A DNA stretch of 6,940 bases from positions 1 through 6,940 of the forward strand of contig JAIRRU010000167.1 of assembly GCA_031255815.1 (NCBI GenBank), in the 5' to 3' direction. Positions 1 to 5,417 of this stretch are shown here, piece after piece. The translations under genes were made by a program, and so were the position numbers. Below the pieces are notes generated by a model, which worked only from the letters and a program-made list of their open reading frames with translations, did not search any database and had not been told where the DNA came from. Origin of the DNA: Treponema sp. (GTDB taxonomy: Bacteria > Spirochaetota > Spirochaetia > Treponematales > Breznakiellaceae). Position 1 is the first letter of the stretch. Each line of letters begins with the position of its first letter.

Positions 1-32
1 TTTGTCCATAATGTAGACACATTATGGACAAA
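1..32. repeat. Perfect 13-bp inverted repeat (hairpin 1 of a palindromic cluster)
   Basis: Arms at 1-13 and 20-32 (TTTGTCCATAATG and its exact reverse complement) flank a 6-nt loop. No T-run follows on either strand, so it does not look like an intrinsic terminator. The TGTCCA...TGGACA core resembles the hairpin at 81-115, so the two may belong to one element. The window starts at the first base of the left arm, so the repeat may extend further left. Confidence 0.8.
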
Positions 33-44
33 CTTCCTTAAAAA

Positions 45-115
45 TTGCATTTTTGCAGCCTTTAGGCGAAAAAATGCAAGGTCTGTCCACAAAGTAACCG
101 ACTTTGTGGACAGAC
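45..115 (+). repeat. Two-hairpin palindromic intergenic element, copy A
   Basis: Two hairpins stand back to back. The first has arms TTGCATTTTT (45-54) and AAAAATGCAA (70-79), with an inner GCC/GGC pair (58-60 and 65-67) around a TTTA loop. The second has perfect 15-bp arms at 81-95 and 101-115 around the loop AACCG. A diverged copy in the same orientation lies between atpB and atpE (2366-2422). The copies share AAATGCAAGG and match at 24 of 35 positions when 80-114 is aligned with 2388-2422. There is no coding capacity and no T-run. The likely identity is a short non-autonomous or REP-like intergenic repeat; the family name is unknown to me. Confidence 0.75.
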
Positions 116-142
116 ACTAATTACAAACTTTACATGAGAACT

Positions 143-166
143 GTTCAGAAACTTCGGTTTCCGAAC
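143..166. other. Hairpin with TTCG tetraloop, possible terminator
   Basis: GTTCAGAAAC (143-152) and GTTTCCGAAC (157-166) pair except at one position, closing on C(TTCG)G, which is an exceptionally stable RNA tetraloop when read on the + strand. On the minus strand the odd pair becomes a G-U wobble. It lies about 80 bp downstream of the stop of the minus-strand isomerase gene, so it could end that transcript or one from an unseen + strand gene. Neither side has a clear T-run, so termination is only a guess. Confidence 0.35.
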
Positions 167-246
167 GGCCCGTTGGAGAAATTATATTGGGAAAACATAA
201 ATTAGGCAAGAACAGGCGTTACGCAAAAGGGAAACCGCGGGCTTCC

Positions 247-705
247 TTACTTAAAATTCTCTTTTTCCAGCCTGACTATCTCCGCCACCTTGGGGGAGGA
301 GGGGCCCTCCTCGAATTCCAGGCCCGCCCATTCGGCCAGGATCACCTTGGCAAGCTCGCTTCCGATGACCCGCTCGCCGAAGCAGGCCACGTTGCCCTTG
401 TTGCTCAGGACAGAGCGGCGGGCGGAGAAAATGTCGTGGCATACCGCGGCGCGGATGCCTTTAAACTTGTTGGCCGACATGCACATCCCGATCCCGGTTC
501 CGCAGAGCAGCACCCCTCGTTTTTTATAGCCCGATTCGATTATCTTCCCGCAGACCCTGGCCGCCACGACGGGGTACGCGGTCTTGTCCCCGGCGTCGGG
601 CACGCCCATATCCTCCACGGCAACGCCCATGCCTTCCAAAAGTTTCTTCAGGGTGTCTTTCAGCGCAAGGGCCGCACCGTCGCAGCCGATAACAATGTCC
701 CGCAT
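247..705 (-). CDS. rpiB: RpiB/LacA/LacB-family sugar-phosphate isomerase, atypical active site
   Basis: The 152-residue product is full length for this family of small cytoplasmic aldose-ketose phosphate isomerases with a Rossmann-like fold. The hallmark CGTGIGM (C68-M74) holds the catalytic Cys and the anion-binding loop, followed by SANKFKGIRAAVCHD (77-91) and the GERVIG segment (110-115). The start is well supported: AAGGAGGAGG (708-717, minus strand) lies 2 nt from ATG at 705, with the AGGAGG core suitably spaced. Several ribose-specific residues of canonical RpiB are changed. The His after the N-terminal Asp is Gly10 (CDGAA), the His expected in the HND motif is Ser101 (SNKGN), and the C-terminal GRH is GPSS (134-137). 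From memory, the Ser and GPS variants resemble tetrose-phosphate isomerases of the DerI/EryI branch. The family is therefore firm and the substrate open; the symbol is meant at family level. The gene is transcribed away from the ATP synthase operon. Confidence 0.88.
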   Translation of the reverse strand: MRDIVIGCDGAALALKDTLKKLLEGMGVAVEDMGVPDAGDKTAYPVVAARVCGKIIESGYKKRGVLLCGTGIGMCMSANKFKGIRAAVCHDIFSARRSVLSNKGNVACFGERVIGSELAKVILAEWAGLEFEEGPSSPKVAEIVRLEKENFK

Positions 706-763
706 AGCCTCCTCCTTGTTCTAATCGGCGCCCGCAAAGCCGGTTGCTTCGCGGTCAGACTCT

Positions 764-813
764 AATTTATCCAAACCGCCGGGTTTTATACAGCCCGCCC
801 GCGCGGATAAATT
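764..813. promoter_or_regulatory. Spaced 9-bp inverted repeat in divergent intergenic region
   Basis: AATTTATCC (764-772) and its exact reverse complement GGATAAATT (805-813) lie 41 bp apart start to start, about four helical turns, between the divergent isomerase and sensor genes. This geometry is compatible with two half-sites on one DNA face. A minus-strand -10-like TATAAA (complement of 785-790) lies between the arms, with no convincing -35. A regulatory role is inferred only from position and symmetry. Confidence 0.3.
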
Positions 814-835
814 TCCGGAATCTCCCCCCGGGCAC

Positions 836-863
836 TTGCGGTTCATAAAAAAATATGTAAAAT
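836..863 (+). promoter_or_regulatory. Candidate sigma-70-type promoter for the sensor-like gene
   Basis: TTGCGG (836-841), a 16-bp spacer and TAAAAT (858-863) sit in an AT-rich island within GC-rich surroundings. Transcription would begin near 870, essentially at the ATG at 872. No Shine-Dalgarno sequence precedes that ATG, so a leaderless transcript is possible. The match to consensus is moderate only. Confidence 0.35.
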
Positions 864-871
864 TTCTAATT

Positions 872-1387
872 ATGGTTGACGGGGTTCTGTTCGATGCGTT
901 TACGCTCCAGGCGGATCAGTTCGCCGTAAAGTGGAAAGACCAGATCCGTAAGGCCGCCCATTTGAAGCGTTACAACGGCCTGAGCGACGAAGCGCTGATA
1001 GAGGAAAACGTTTCTTTTTACCCTATCCTGGGCCGCACCGTCTCCCGGGGCCTTGACCGTTCGCTGGTGGGGGAATTCTTTGTCAAACGGGGAAAGCGGC
1101 AGATGGGCGAAGGTTTCCCGATTTCCGAGGTGGTTTACGCGGTAAACCTCTCCCATAAAGTGGTTATTGAATATATTATGAGTGAATACGCTCCGGAAAG
1201 CCCCCTGCGGATGTACCAGAGCATGGGGATCATGACCCAGGTGGCGGAATTTTTCCTTTTGGCCTGCTTTTATCTGACCAAGGGTTTCCTGGAAGCGACT
1301 TACACCCATATGAACTGCCAGGACAAGGTGTCCGAGGAACTGCTTCAGAAGTACTTCAGGGATGATTTTTTCTTTAAAAACGATTAG
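872..1387 (+). CDS. Probable stand-alone RsbRD-N-like sensor domain protein
   Basis: The 171-residue product is predicted all-helical, with no signal peptide and no catalytic motif. An early W-K-D-Q-I helix is followed by LSDEALIEEN, a helix with RGLDRSLVGEFFVKRGKRQMGEGFPISEVVYAVNL, then a long hydrophobic helical stretch and a charged C-terminus ending KYFRDDFFFKND. The order of a W-containing first helix, a SDEAL segment and a 'R.G.....GF...E...A' segment resembles the RsbRD N-terminal domain of stressosome co-antagonists and some histidine kinases, but no STAS or kinase domain follows. I infer a small signalling or partner-binding protein. ATG at 872 is chosen over TTG at 836 because TTG coincides with a candidate -35 box and would add an uncharacteristic basic tail; neither start has a good ribosome site. 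It precedes the ATP synthase operon by 212 bp, and a functional link is unproven. Confidence 0.6.
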   Translation: MVDGVLFDAFTLQADQFAVKWKDQIRKAAHLKRYNGLSDEALIEENVSFYPILGRTVSRGLDRSLVGEFFVKRGKRQMGEGFPISEVVYAVNLSHKVVIEYIMSEYAPESPLRMYQSMGIMTQVAEFFLLACFYLTKGFLEATYTHMNCQDKVSEELLQKYFRDDFFFKND

Positions 1388-1442
1388 CAGCCGGTCTCTA
1401 TTCAAAAGGCGGATAGAAAAGTTGAAGATGAAAGAAGAATAT

Positions 1443-1531
1443 TTTACCGCGAAGGCGCGCAAGGGCACGCAAAAGGCGGAATTCCCTCGCCTTTTCCCGC
1501 CTTCGCGCGCCTTCTTCGCCTTTGCGGTAAA
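1443..1531. repeat. Large imperfect inverted repeat, ACCGCRAAGGCG type
   Basis: The outer arms TTTACCGCGAAGGCG (1443-1457) and CGCCTTTGCGGTAAA (1517-1531) match at 14 of 15 positions. The inner arms AAAAGGCG (1471-1478) and CGCCTTTT (1488-1495) are perfect, around a centre containing GGAATTCC. Between them lie degenerate iterations of GCGMAAGG-like units on the left and their complements on the right. It fills most of the 212-bp gap between the sensor-like gene and atpB (1388-1599), where I see no gene. It could act as a transcript end or simply be a dispersed intergenic repeat; a T-run is lacking. Confidence 0.65.
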
Positions 1532-1551
1532 TTTCTTTAAATCTCTATGCA
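1522..1551 (+). promoter_or_regulatory. Weak candidate promoter for the ATP synthase operon
   Basis: TTGCGG (1522-1527) and TATGCA (1546-1551) are separated by 18 bp. The -35 hexamer is identical to the one proposed upstream of 872 and lies inside the right arm of the inverted repeat. It is the best match I see in the 65 bp before atpB, but the -10 is poor. The operon promoter could equally lie further upstream. Confidence 0.22.
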
Positions 1552-1599
1552 ATCCACTATCTCATTGTTGTCTGGATACGAGGAGTTCATAAAAAAACT

Positions 1600-2361
1600 A
1601 TGGATATTAAGGGGCCTCTGGAAGAATTCAAGGTTGTTTTTTCTATTCCCCTGCCCAAGGGCGTTTCCATTCCGTTTTTCGGCCAGACCATTACCGCGAT
1701 AGACATCAATGAAACTATCCTTGTCTCCTGGATGACGATGGGGATCCTTATCGCCGCCGCCCTGCTCCTTACCCGGAAACTGCGGGAAGTCCCCCGGGGA
1801 TCCCAGGTTTTTCTGGAATGGGCCGTCGAATTCCTCAACAACTTTTCCCGGGAGCACTTCGGCCGCCGGGCCGCGGTCTACGGCCCCTACATCGGCACGG
1901 TGTTCCTCTTTCTCCTCCTGGCGAATATCCTGCCGGCAATTTCCCCCATGGGAATCACCGCCTTCGGGCTGGAACCCCCCTTTGTTATCAAGCCCCCTAC
2001 CAGGGACATCAATTTGACCGCCGCCCTGGCCCTGGTCTCGATCCTCCTGGTGCTTTTCGGGGGCCTGCGGGCCCGGGGGCCGGGAGGCTGGGCGAAAAAC
2101 CTGCTCCACCCGGTGCCGATGATGCTGCCCTTTAACCTGCTGGAGTACATCATCCGGCCGGTTTCCCTGTGCCTCCGGCTTTTCGGCAACATCCTGGGAG
2201 GCTACATTATCATGCTTCTGGTCGAGCAGGCCATGCCGATCCCTCTTATCCTGCCGGCCTTCCTGTCCCTGTACTTCGATTTTTTTGACGGTCTCATCCA
2301 GGCGGTGGTATTTACCTTTCTGACCACTCTTTTTGTGGCCGAAGCGGTGAAAGTACCTTAA
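1600..2361 (+). CDS. atpB: F-type ATP synthase subunit a (proton channel, Fo)
   Basis: This 253-residue inner-membrane protein forms the two ion half-channels against the c-ring. About five hydrophobic segments are visible (near 38-58, 95-115, 138-155, 175-207 and 214-247). The family core LCLRLFGN (190-197) contains Arg193, equivalent to the essential aR210 of E. coli. The conserved TRDINLT stretch (134-140), PFN..EYI (177-184) and the late polar residue Q234 (aQ252-like, in LIQAVVFTFLT) are also present. ATG at 1600 is the only plausible start. The nearest ribosome site is AGGAG (1581-1585), 14 nt away, an unusually long spacing. This is the first gene of the operon here; no atpI precedes it. 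A 79-bp gap containing a repeat separates it from atpE. Confidence 0.96.
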   Translation: MDIKGPLEEFKVVFSIPLPKGVSIPFFGQTITAIDINETILVSWMTMGILIAAALLLTRKLREVPRGSQVFLEWAVEFLNNFSREHFGRRAAVYGPYIGTVFLFLLLANILPAISPMGITAFGLEPPFVIKPPTRDINLTAALALVSILLVLFGGLRARGPGGWAKNLLHPVPMMLPFNLLEYIIRPVSLCLRLFGNILGGYIIMLLVEQAMPIPLILPAFLSLYFDFFDGLIQAVVFTFLTTLFVAEAVKVP

Positions 2362-2365
2362 AACC

Positions 2366-2422
2366 GCATTTGCGTACGCAAATGCAAGGCCTGCCCGCGG
2401 AGCAAGCGGCTTTCCGGGCAGA
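2366..2422 (+). repeat. Two-hairpin palindromic intergenic element, copy B (atpB-atpE gap)
   Basis: A perfect 20-bp palindrome (2366-2385, GCATTTGCGT and its complement) is followed by a hairpin with arms CTGCCCG (2391-2397) and CGGGCAG (2415-2421). The order and sequence match copy A at 45-115: shared AAATGCAAGG, then 24 of 35 positions identical. T-A, A-T and T-A stem pairs in copy A become C-G, G-C and C-G here. It ends 8 bp before the atpE ribosome site, so as RNA it could influence processing, stability or translation of the highly expressed c subunit; that role is inference. Confidence 0.75.
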
Positions 2423-2440
2423 GGCTCATTAAGGAGTTTT

Positions 2441-2671
2441 ATGATGGATAACCTTCTGTTCCTGATCGGCGCGGGTGTCGCGGTACTAACCGGTATCGGC
2501 GCGGGTATCGGTATTGGAATAGCCACGTCCGGGGCTTCCCAGGCCGTAAGCCGGCAGCCGGAGGCCTCTGGCAAGATCATGACCATCTTCTTTCTGGGCA
2601 TCGCCCTGGCGGAAGCGACGGCTATCTACGGCTTTGTTATCGCCATCCTGATCTTCACCAAAGGCGCCTGA
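2441..2671 (+). CDS. atpE: F-type ATP synthase subunit c (rotor ring, Fo)
   Basis: This 76-residue hairpin proteolipid oligomerises into the c-ring. Helix 1 carries the glycine-rich packing run G18-x-G20-x-G22-x-G24-x-G26. The polar loop is RQPEA (38-42), and helix 2 carries the ion-binding Glu58 in LAEATAIYG (56-64). Compared with Na+ c-rings (Gln32, Glu65, Ser66 in Ilyobacter numbering), the Gln position is Ile25 and the Ser position is Ala59, so H+ coupling is predicted. The gene begins ATGATG. The strong AAGGAG (2431-2436) is 4 nt from the first ATG and 7 nt from the second (2444), so the shorter 75-residue form is slightly favoured by spacing. Repeat copy B lies directly upstream. The stop is 11 bp before atpF. 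Confidence 0.96.
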   Translation: MMDNLLFLIGAGVAVLTGIGAGIGIGIATSGASQAVSRQPEASGKIMTIFFLGIALAEATAIYGFVIAILIFTKGA

Positions 2672-2682
2672 GAGAGCCTGCC

Positions 2683-3210
2683 ATGATTAACCCTTCCCTG
2701 GCGACCTTTCTGGTAACCATCGTCAACATCGCCCTCCTTTTCGTTATCCTGCGGGCGCTTCTCTTCAAGCCGGTAAGCAAATTCATGGCCGATCGGACGA
2801 AGAAGGTGGAAGACGCGCTCGCCCAGGCGGAAAAGGAGAAAAACCAGGCAAAACAGCTTCTGGCTTCCTACGAGGAACAGATCCGGCAGGCTGAAGGCGA
2901 AGCCGGGGCGATTATCCGGGAGGCGCGGGAAGCTTCCCTGAAAGAGGCGGATCGGATTATCGCGGAGGGGAAAGCCGCCGCGGAGAACATGATCGCCGCG
3001 GCCCGCGGCCAGATAAACGCGGAGAAGCAGGCCGCTCTTGCCGTGTTCAAGGCGGAAGCCGCCGCCCTGGTGGTGGCCGCCGCTTCCCGGCTTCTGCTGC
3101 GGGATCTGAATCAGGAAGACAACCGCCGCCTGGCCGCGTCCCTGCTGGCCGAGATCGCCCGGGGAAACGTTTCCCCGCTCAGACCGGGCCGGGACGCGGC
3201 GGGGGAATAG
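2683..3210 (+). CDS. atpF: F-type ATP synthase subunit b (peripheral stalk)
   Basis: This 175-residue stator subunit links subunit a to the delta and alpha subunits. One N-terminal membrane helix (about 5-27, including VNIALLFVILRALLF) is followed by FKPVSKFMADR (28-38), the usual membrane-exit motif. A long highly charged Ala/Glu/Lys-rich helix (about 39-125) fits the b-dimer coiled coil. The C-terminal segment AAASRLLLRDLNQEDNRRL (132-150) resembles the delta-binding end. It is somewhat longer than the 156-residue E. coli protein because of a Gly/Pro/Arg-rich tail (161-175). ATG at 2683 follows the atpE stop by 11 bp with only a weak GAGAG upstream, suggesting translational coupling. The gap to atpH is 3 bp. 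Confidence 0.94.
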   Translation: MINPSLATFLVTIVNIALLFVILRALLFKPVSKFMADRTKKVEDALAQAEKEKNQAKQLLASYEEQIRQAEGEAGAIIREAREASLKEADRIIAEGKAAAENMIAAARGQINAEKQAALAVFKAEAAALVVAAASRLLLRDLNQEDNRRLAASLLAEIARGNVSPLRPGRDAAGE

Positions 3211-3213
3211 CCC

Positions 3214-3906
3214 GTGCCCGCCCCGGAACCCTGGGCCGGCCGCTGGGCTCTCGCCTTTGTAAAGGCCCTGCGGCAGGATCCTGAGGCTGTCGCCCAGGGC
3301 CTTGCCCTGCTCAAAATTATCTGCCCGGTAATCGGCTCGATCCGCGCCTCCGGGGGCAGGGGGGAACCTTCGGGAAGGGCCGCCGCCGATCAGCTGGAGG
3401 GGATGCTCCGGGCCGCGTTAAAAGAAGCCGTCCCGGAAGGCGCCGGGCTTTCCGGCCCCCCCGGCTCCGGCAGTCCCGCCGGGATCGGCCGGGATCCGGG
3501 CGGGGAACTTAACGCGGAGGAAGCTGCCCTCCGCTTCCTTTTGCTTCTGGTTAAGCGGGGGATCTTCGGCCAGGCCGGCAAGATAATCGAGCGGATCGGG
3601 ATAGAGCTGGACAATCTGCGGGGCTTCCTGCGGGCCGGCCTTGACTCTCCGTTCCCGCCGGAAGAAGATTTGAAAAAAGATCTGGAAAAACAGCTTGCCG
3701 GAAAAACCGGGGCGAAGGGCGTGGTGTTCGAGGTAAAAATCGTCCCGGAACTGCTGGGAGGGTACCGGCTGCGGATAGGCGGCGGGATTATCGACGCCAG
3801 TCTGCGGGCTTTATTAAAGCAAATGGAGACGGATCTTGCGGCGCCTTATGCGGCGGGCGCGGGCGGCGCTTTAAACGGCGTCCTTCCGTCCCGTGGAGGT
3901 TTGTAA
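3214..3906 (+). CDS. atpH: F-type ATP synthase subunit delta (OSCP-like), enlarged
   Basis: The delta subunit sits on top of F1 and clamps it to the b stalk. The N-terminus ([13 protein letters not shown], 7-19) fits the first helix of the family. [21 protein letters not shown] (105-125) matches the central 'fl.lL...gR...l..I' part, and the C-terminal signature [21 protein letters not shown] (180-200) matches 'LiGG..ir.gd.viDgS....L'. At 230 residues it is longer than the usual 175-185. The excess is a Gly/Pro/Ser-rich low-complexity insert (about 73-100, plus 43-58) and a tail after 205. The start is GTG at 3214, 3 bp after the atpF stop, with GGGGGA (3201-3206) 7 nt upstream. The stop overlaps the atpA start by one base (TAATG). 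Confidence 0.88.
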   Translation: MPAPEPWAGRWALAFVKALRQDPEAVAQGLALLKIICPVIGSIRASGGRGEPSGRAAADQLEGMLRAALKEAVPEGAGLSGPPGSGSPAGIGRDPGGELNAEEAALRFLLLLVKRGIFGQAGKIIERIGIELDNLRGFLRAGLDSPFPPEEDLKKDLEKQLAGKTGAKGVVFEVKIVPELLGGYRLRIGGGIIDASLRALLKQMETDLAAPYAAGAGGALNGVLPSRGGL

Positions 3907-5408
3907 TGGTCGATTATGGCAACCTGACCAGGGTTTTGCGGGAACAGATCGAACACTGGGAGGGGAAACCTTCCTCCGATTCTTCGGGATTCGTCGTCCA
4001 GGTGGGGGATTCGGTAGCCACTATCTACGGCCTGGACAAGGCGGTATACGGGGAACTGGTGGATTTTAGCTCCGGGGCCGTGGGGATAGTCCTTAACCTG
4101 GAGGAGGAGGGGGTCGGCTGCGTGCTCCTCTCCGGCGAGTCCCTGGTTAAAGACGGGGAAGAAGCCCGGGGTACCGGGAAGGTCGTTTCGGTGCCCGCCG
4201 GAGCTTCCCTTCTGGGCCGGGTGCTGAACCCCCTGGGGGAGGCCATAGACGGCAAGGGGCCCGTTAGCGCGGAGGAGTATCTTCCGGTGGAATCTCCCGC
4301 CGCTCCGGTAATCGACCGGGGTGCGGTGAACGTGCCCCTTCAGACCGGCGCGCTTTCGGTGGATTCCATGATCCCCATCGGCAGGGGGCAGCGGGAGCTT
4401 ATCATCGGCGATCGGCAGACCGGGAAGACCTCCCTGGCCATCGACACGATCATCAACCAGAAGGGGAATGACGTTTACTGCGTCTACTGCGCCATCGGGC
4501 AAAAGTCTTCTTCCGTGGCGGCGATCATCAAAAACCTGGAAAAATTCGGGGCCATGGATTACAGCTTCGTGGTTCTGGCCTCAGCCTCCGATTCGGCGGC
4601 CTTGCAGTACCTGGCTCCCTATTCGGCGGTTGCCATGGCGGAACACTTTATGCGTAAGGGCAGGGACGTGCTGGTGGTCTACGACGACCTTTCCAAACAC
4701 GCCGTGGCTTACCGGACTATCAGCCTCCTCCTCCGCAGGCCGCCGGGGCGCGAAGCCTTTCCGGGGGACGTGTTCTACCTCCACTCCCGGCTGCTGGAAC
4801 GTTCGGTAAAGCTTTCCGATGCCCGGGGAGGCGGCTCCATCACGGCCCTGCCCATCGTGGAAACCCAGGCGGGGGACATTTCCTCCTACATCCCCACCAA
4901 CGTTATCTCTATTACCGACGGGCAGGTTTTTCTGGATTCGGAGCTTTTCAATTCGGGTTTCCGCCCCGCCGTAGACGTGGGCCTCTCGGTAAGCCGGGTG
5001 GGCGGATCGGCCCAGTCCAAGGCTATCCGCAAGATCTCCGGACGCCTGCGCCTGGATCTGGCCCAGTACCGGGAAATGGCGGCCTTCGCCCAGTTCGGAA
5101 GCGACCTGGACAAGGCCACCCAGGACAAGCTGGCCCAGGGTGTCCGGCTTATGGAGGCCCTGAAGCAGCCCCAGTTCAAGCCCTACACCATGGAAGAAGA
5201 AACGGCAATCCTCTTTGCCGCCGTTAACGGCTACCTGATTGATGTGCAGGTGGAGAAGATCGGCCCCTTTATCCAAGGTTTCCTGGATTACCTGAGGAGC
5301 CGCAACGGCGCCATGCTGGAAAGCATCGCCAAGACCGGGCTTACCACCGCGGAAACGGAATCGGAACTGCGGAAAGCGGTGGAATCTTACAAGCAGCTTA
5401 AACAGTAG
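3906..5408 (+). CDS. atpA: F-type ATP synthase subunit alpha (regulatory F1)
   Basis: This 500-residue protein forms the non-catalytic nucleotide-binding half of the F1 hexamer. The order is N-terminal delta-contacting helix (1-25), beta-barrel (about 26-95), nucleotide-binding domain and C-terminal helical bundle. Visible motifs are [15 protein letters not shown] (102-116), the Walker A loop GDRQTGKT (168-175), the Walker B region [12 protein letters not shown] (255-266) and the signature [14 protein letters not shown] (354-367), whose Arg364 is the arginine finger reaching into the beta site. GGAGG (3895-3899) lies 6 nt before the ATG, and the start overlaps the atpH stop by one base. The length is slightly under the 513 residues of E. 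coli, with no missing motif seen. The gap to atpG is 9 bp. Confidence 0.98.
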   Translation: MVDYGNLTRVLREQIEHWEGKPSSDSSGFVVQVGDSVATIYGLDKAVYGELVDFSSGAVGIVLNLEEEGVGCVLLSGESLVKDGEEARGTGKVVSVPAGASLLGRVLNPLGEAIDGKGPVSAEEYLPVESPAAPVIDRGAVNVPLQTGALSVDSMIPIGRGQRELIIGDRQTGKTSLAIDTIINQKGNDVYCVYCAIGQKSSSVAAIIKNLEKFGAMDYSFVVLASASDSAALQYLAPYSAVAMAEHFMRKGRDVLVVYDDLSKHAVAYRTISLLLRRPPGREAFPGDVFYLHSRLLERSVKLSDARGGGSITALPIVETQAGDISSYIPTNVISITDGQVFLDSELFNSGFRPAVDVGLSVSRVGGSAQSKAIRKISGRLRLDLAQYREMAAFAQFGSDLDKATQDKLAQGVRLMEALKQPQFKPYTMEEETAILFAAVNGYLIDVQVEKIGPFIQGFLDYLRSRNGAMLESIAKTGLTTAETESELRKAVESYKQLKQ

Positions 5409-5417
5409 GCGGGAAGT

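Noticed and set aside
1..115. CRISPR array or tRNA-like structure
   Set aside because: The units are inverted repeats within hairpins, not evenly spaced direct repeats with unique spacers, and no cloverleaf or CCA end is present.
187..765. Long + strand open frame opposite the isomerase gene
   Set aside because: It is antisense to a clear RpiB-family gene with a strong ribosome site; its own TTG start lacks one and its translation resembles no family.
866..1552. Minus-strand open frame of 228 codons covering the sensor-like gene
   Set aside because: It starts inside the inverted repeat and its product is basic and compositionally odd; the + strand frame shows the better protein-like helix pattern.
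1537..2601. Minus-strand open frame of 354 codons across atpB and atpE
   Set aside because: It is antisense to two unmistakable Fo genes; the product is rich in Gln, Gly, Pro and Arg, typical of a GC-rich shadow frame.
4581..5276. Minus-strand open frame opposite atpA
   Set aside because: It lies wholly within the conserved alpha-subunit coding region and has no recognisable motif. The same applies to 3846-4502 and 6390-6914.
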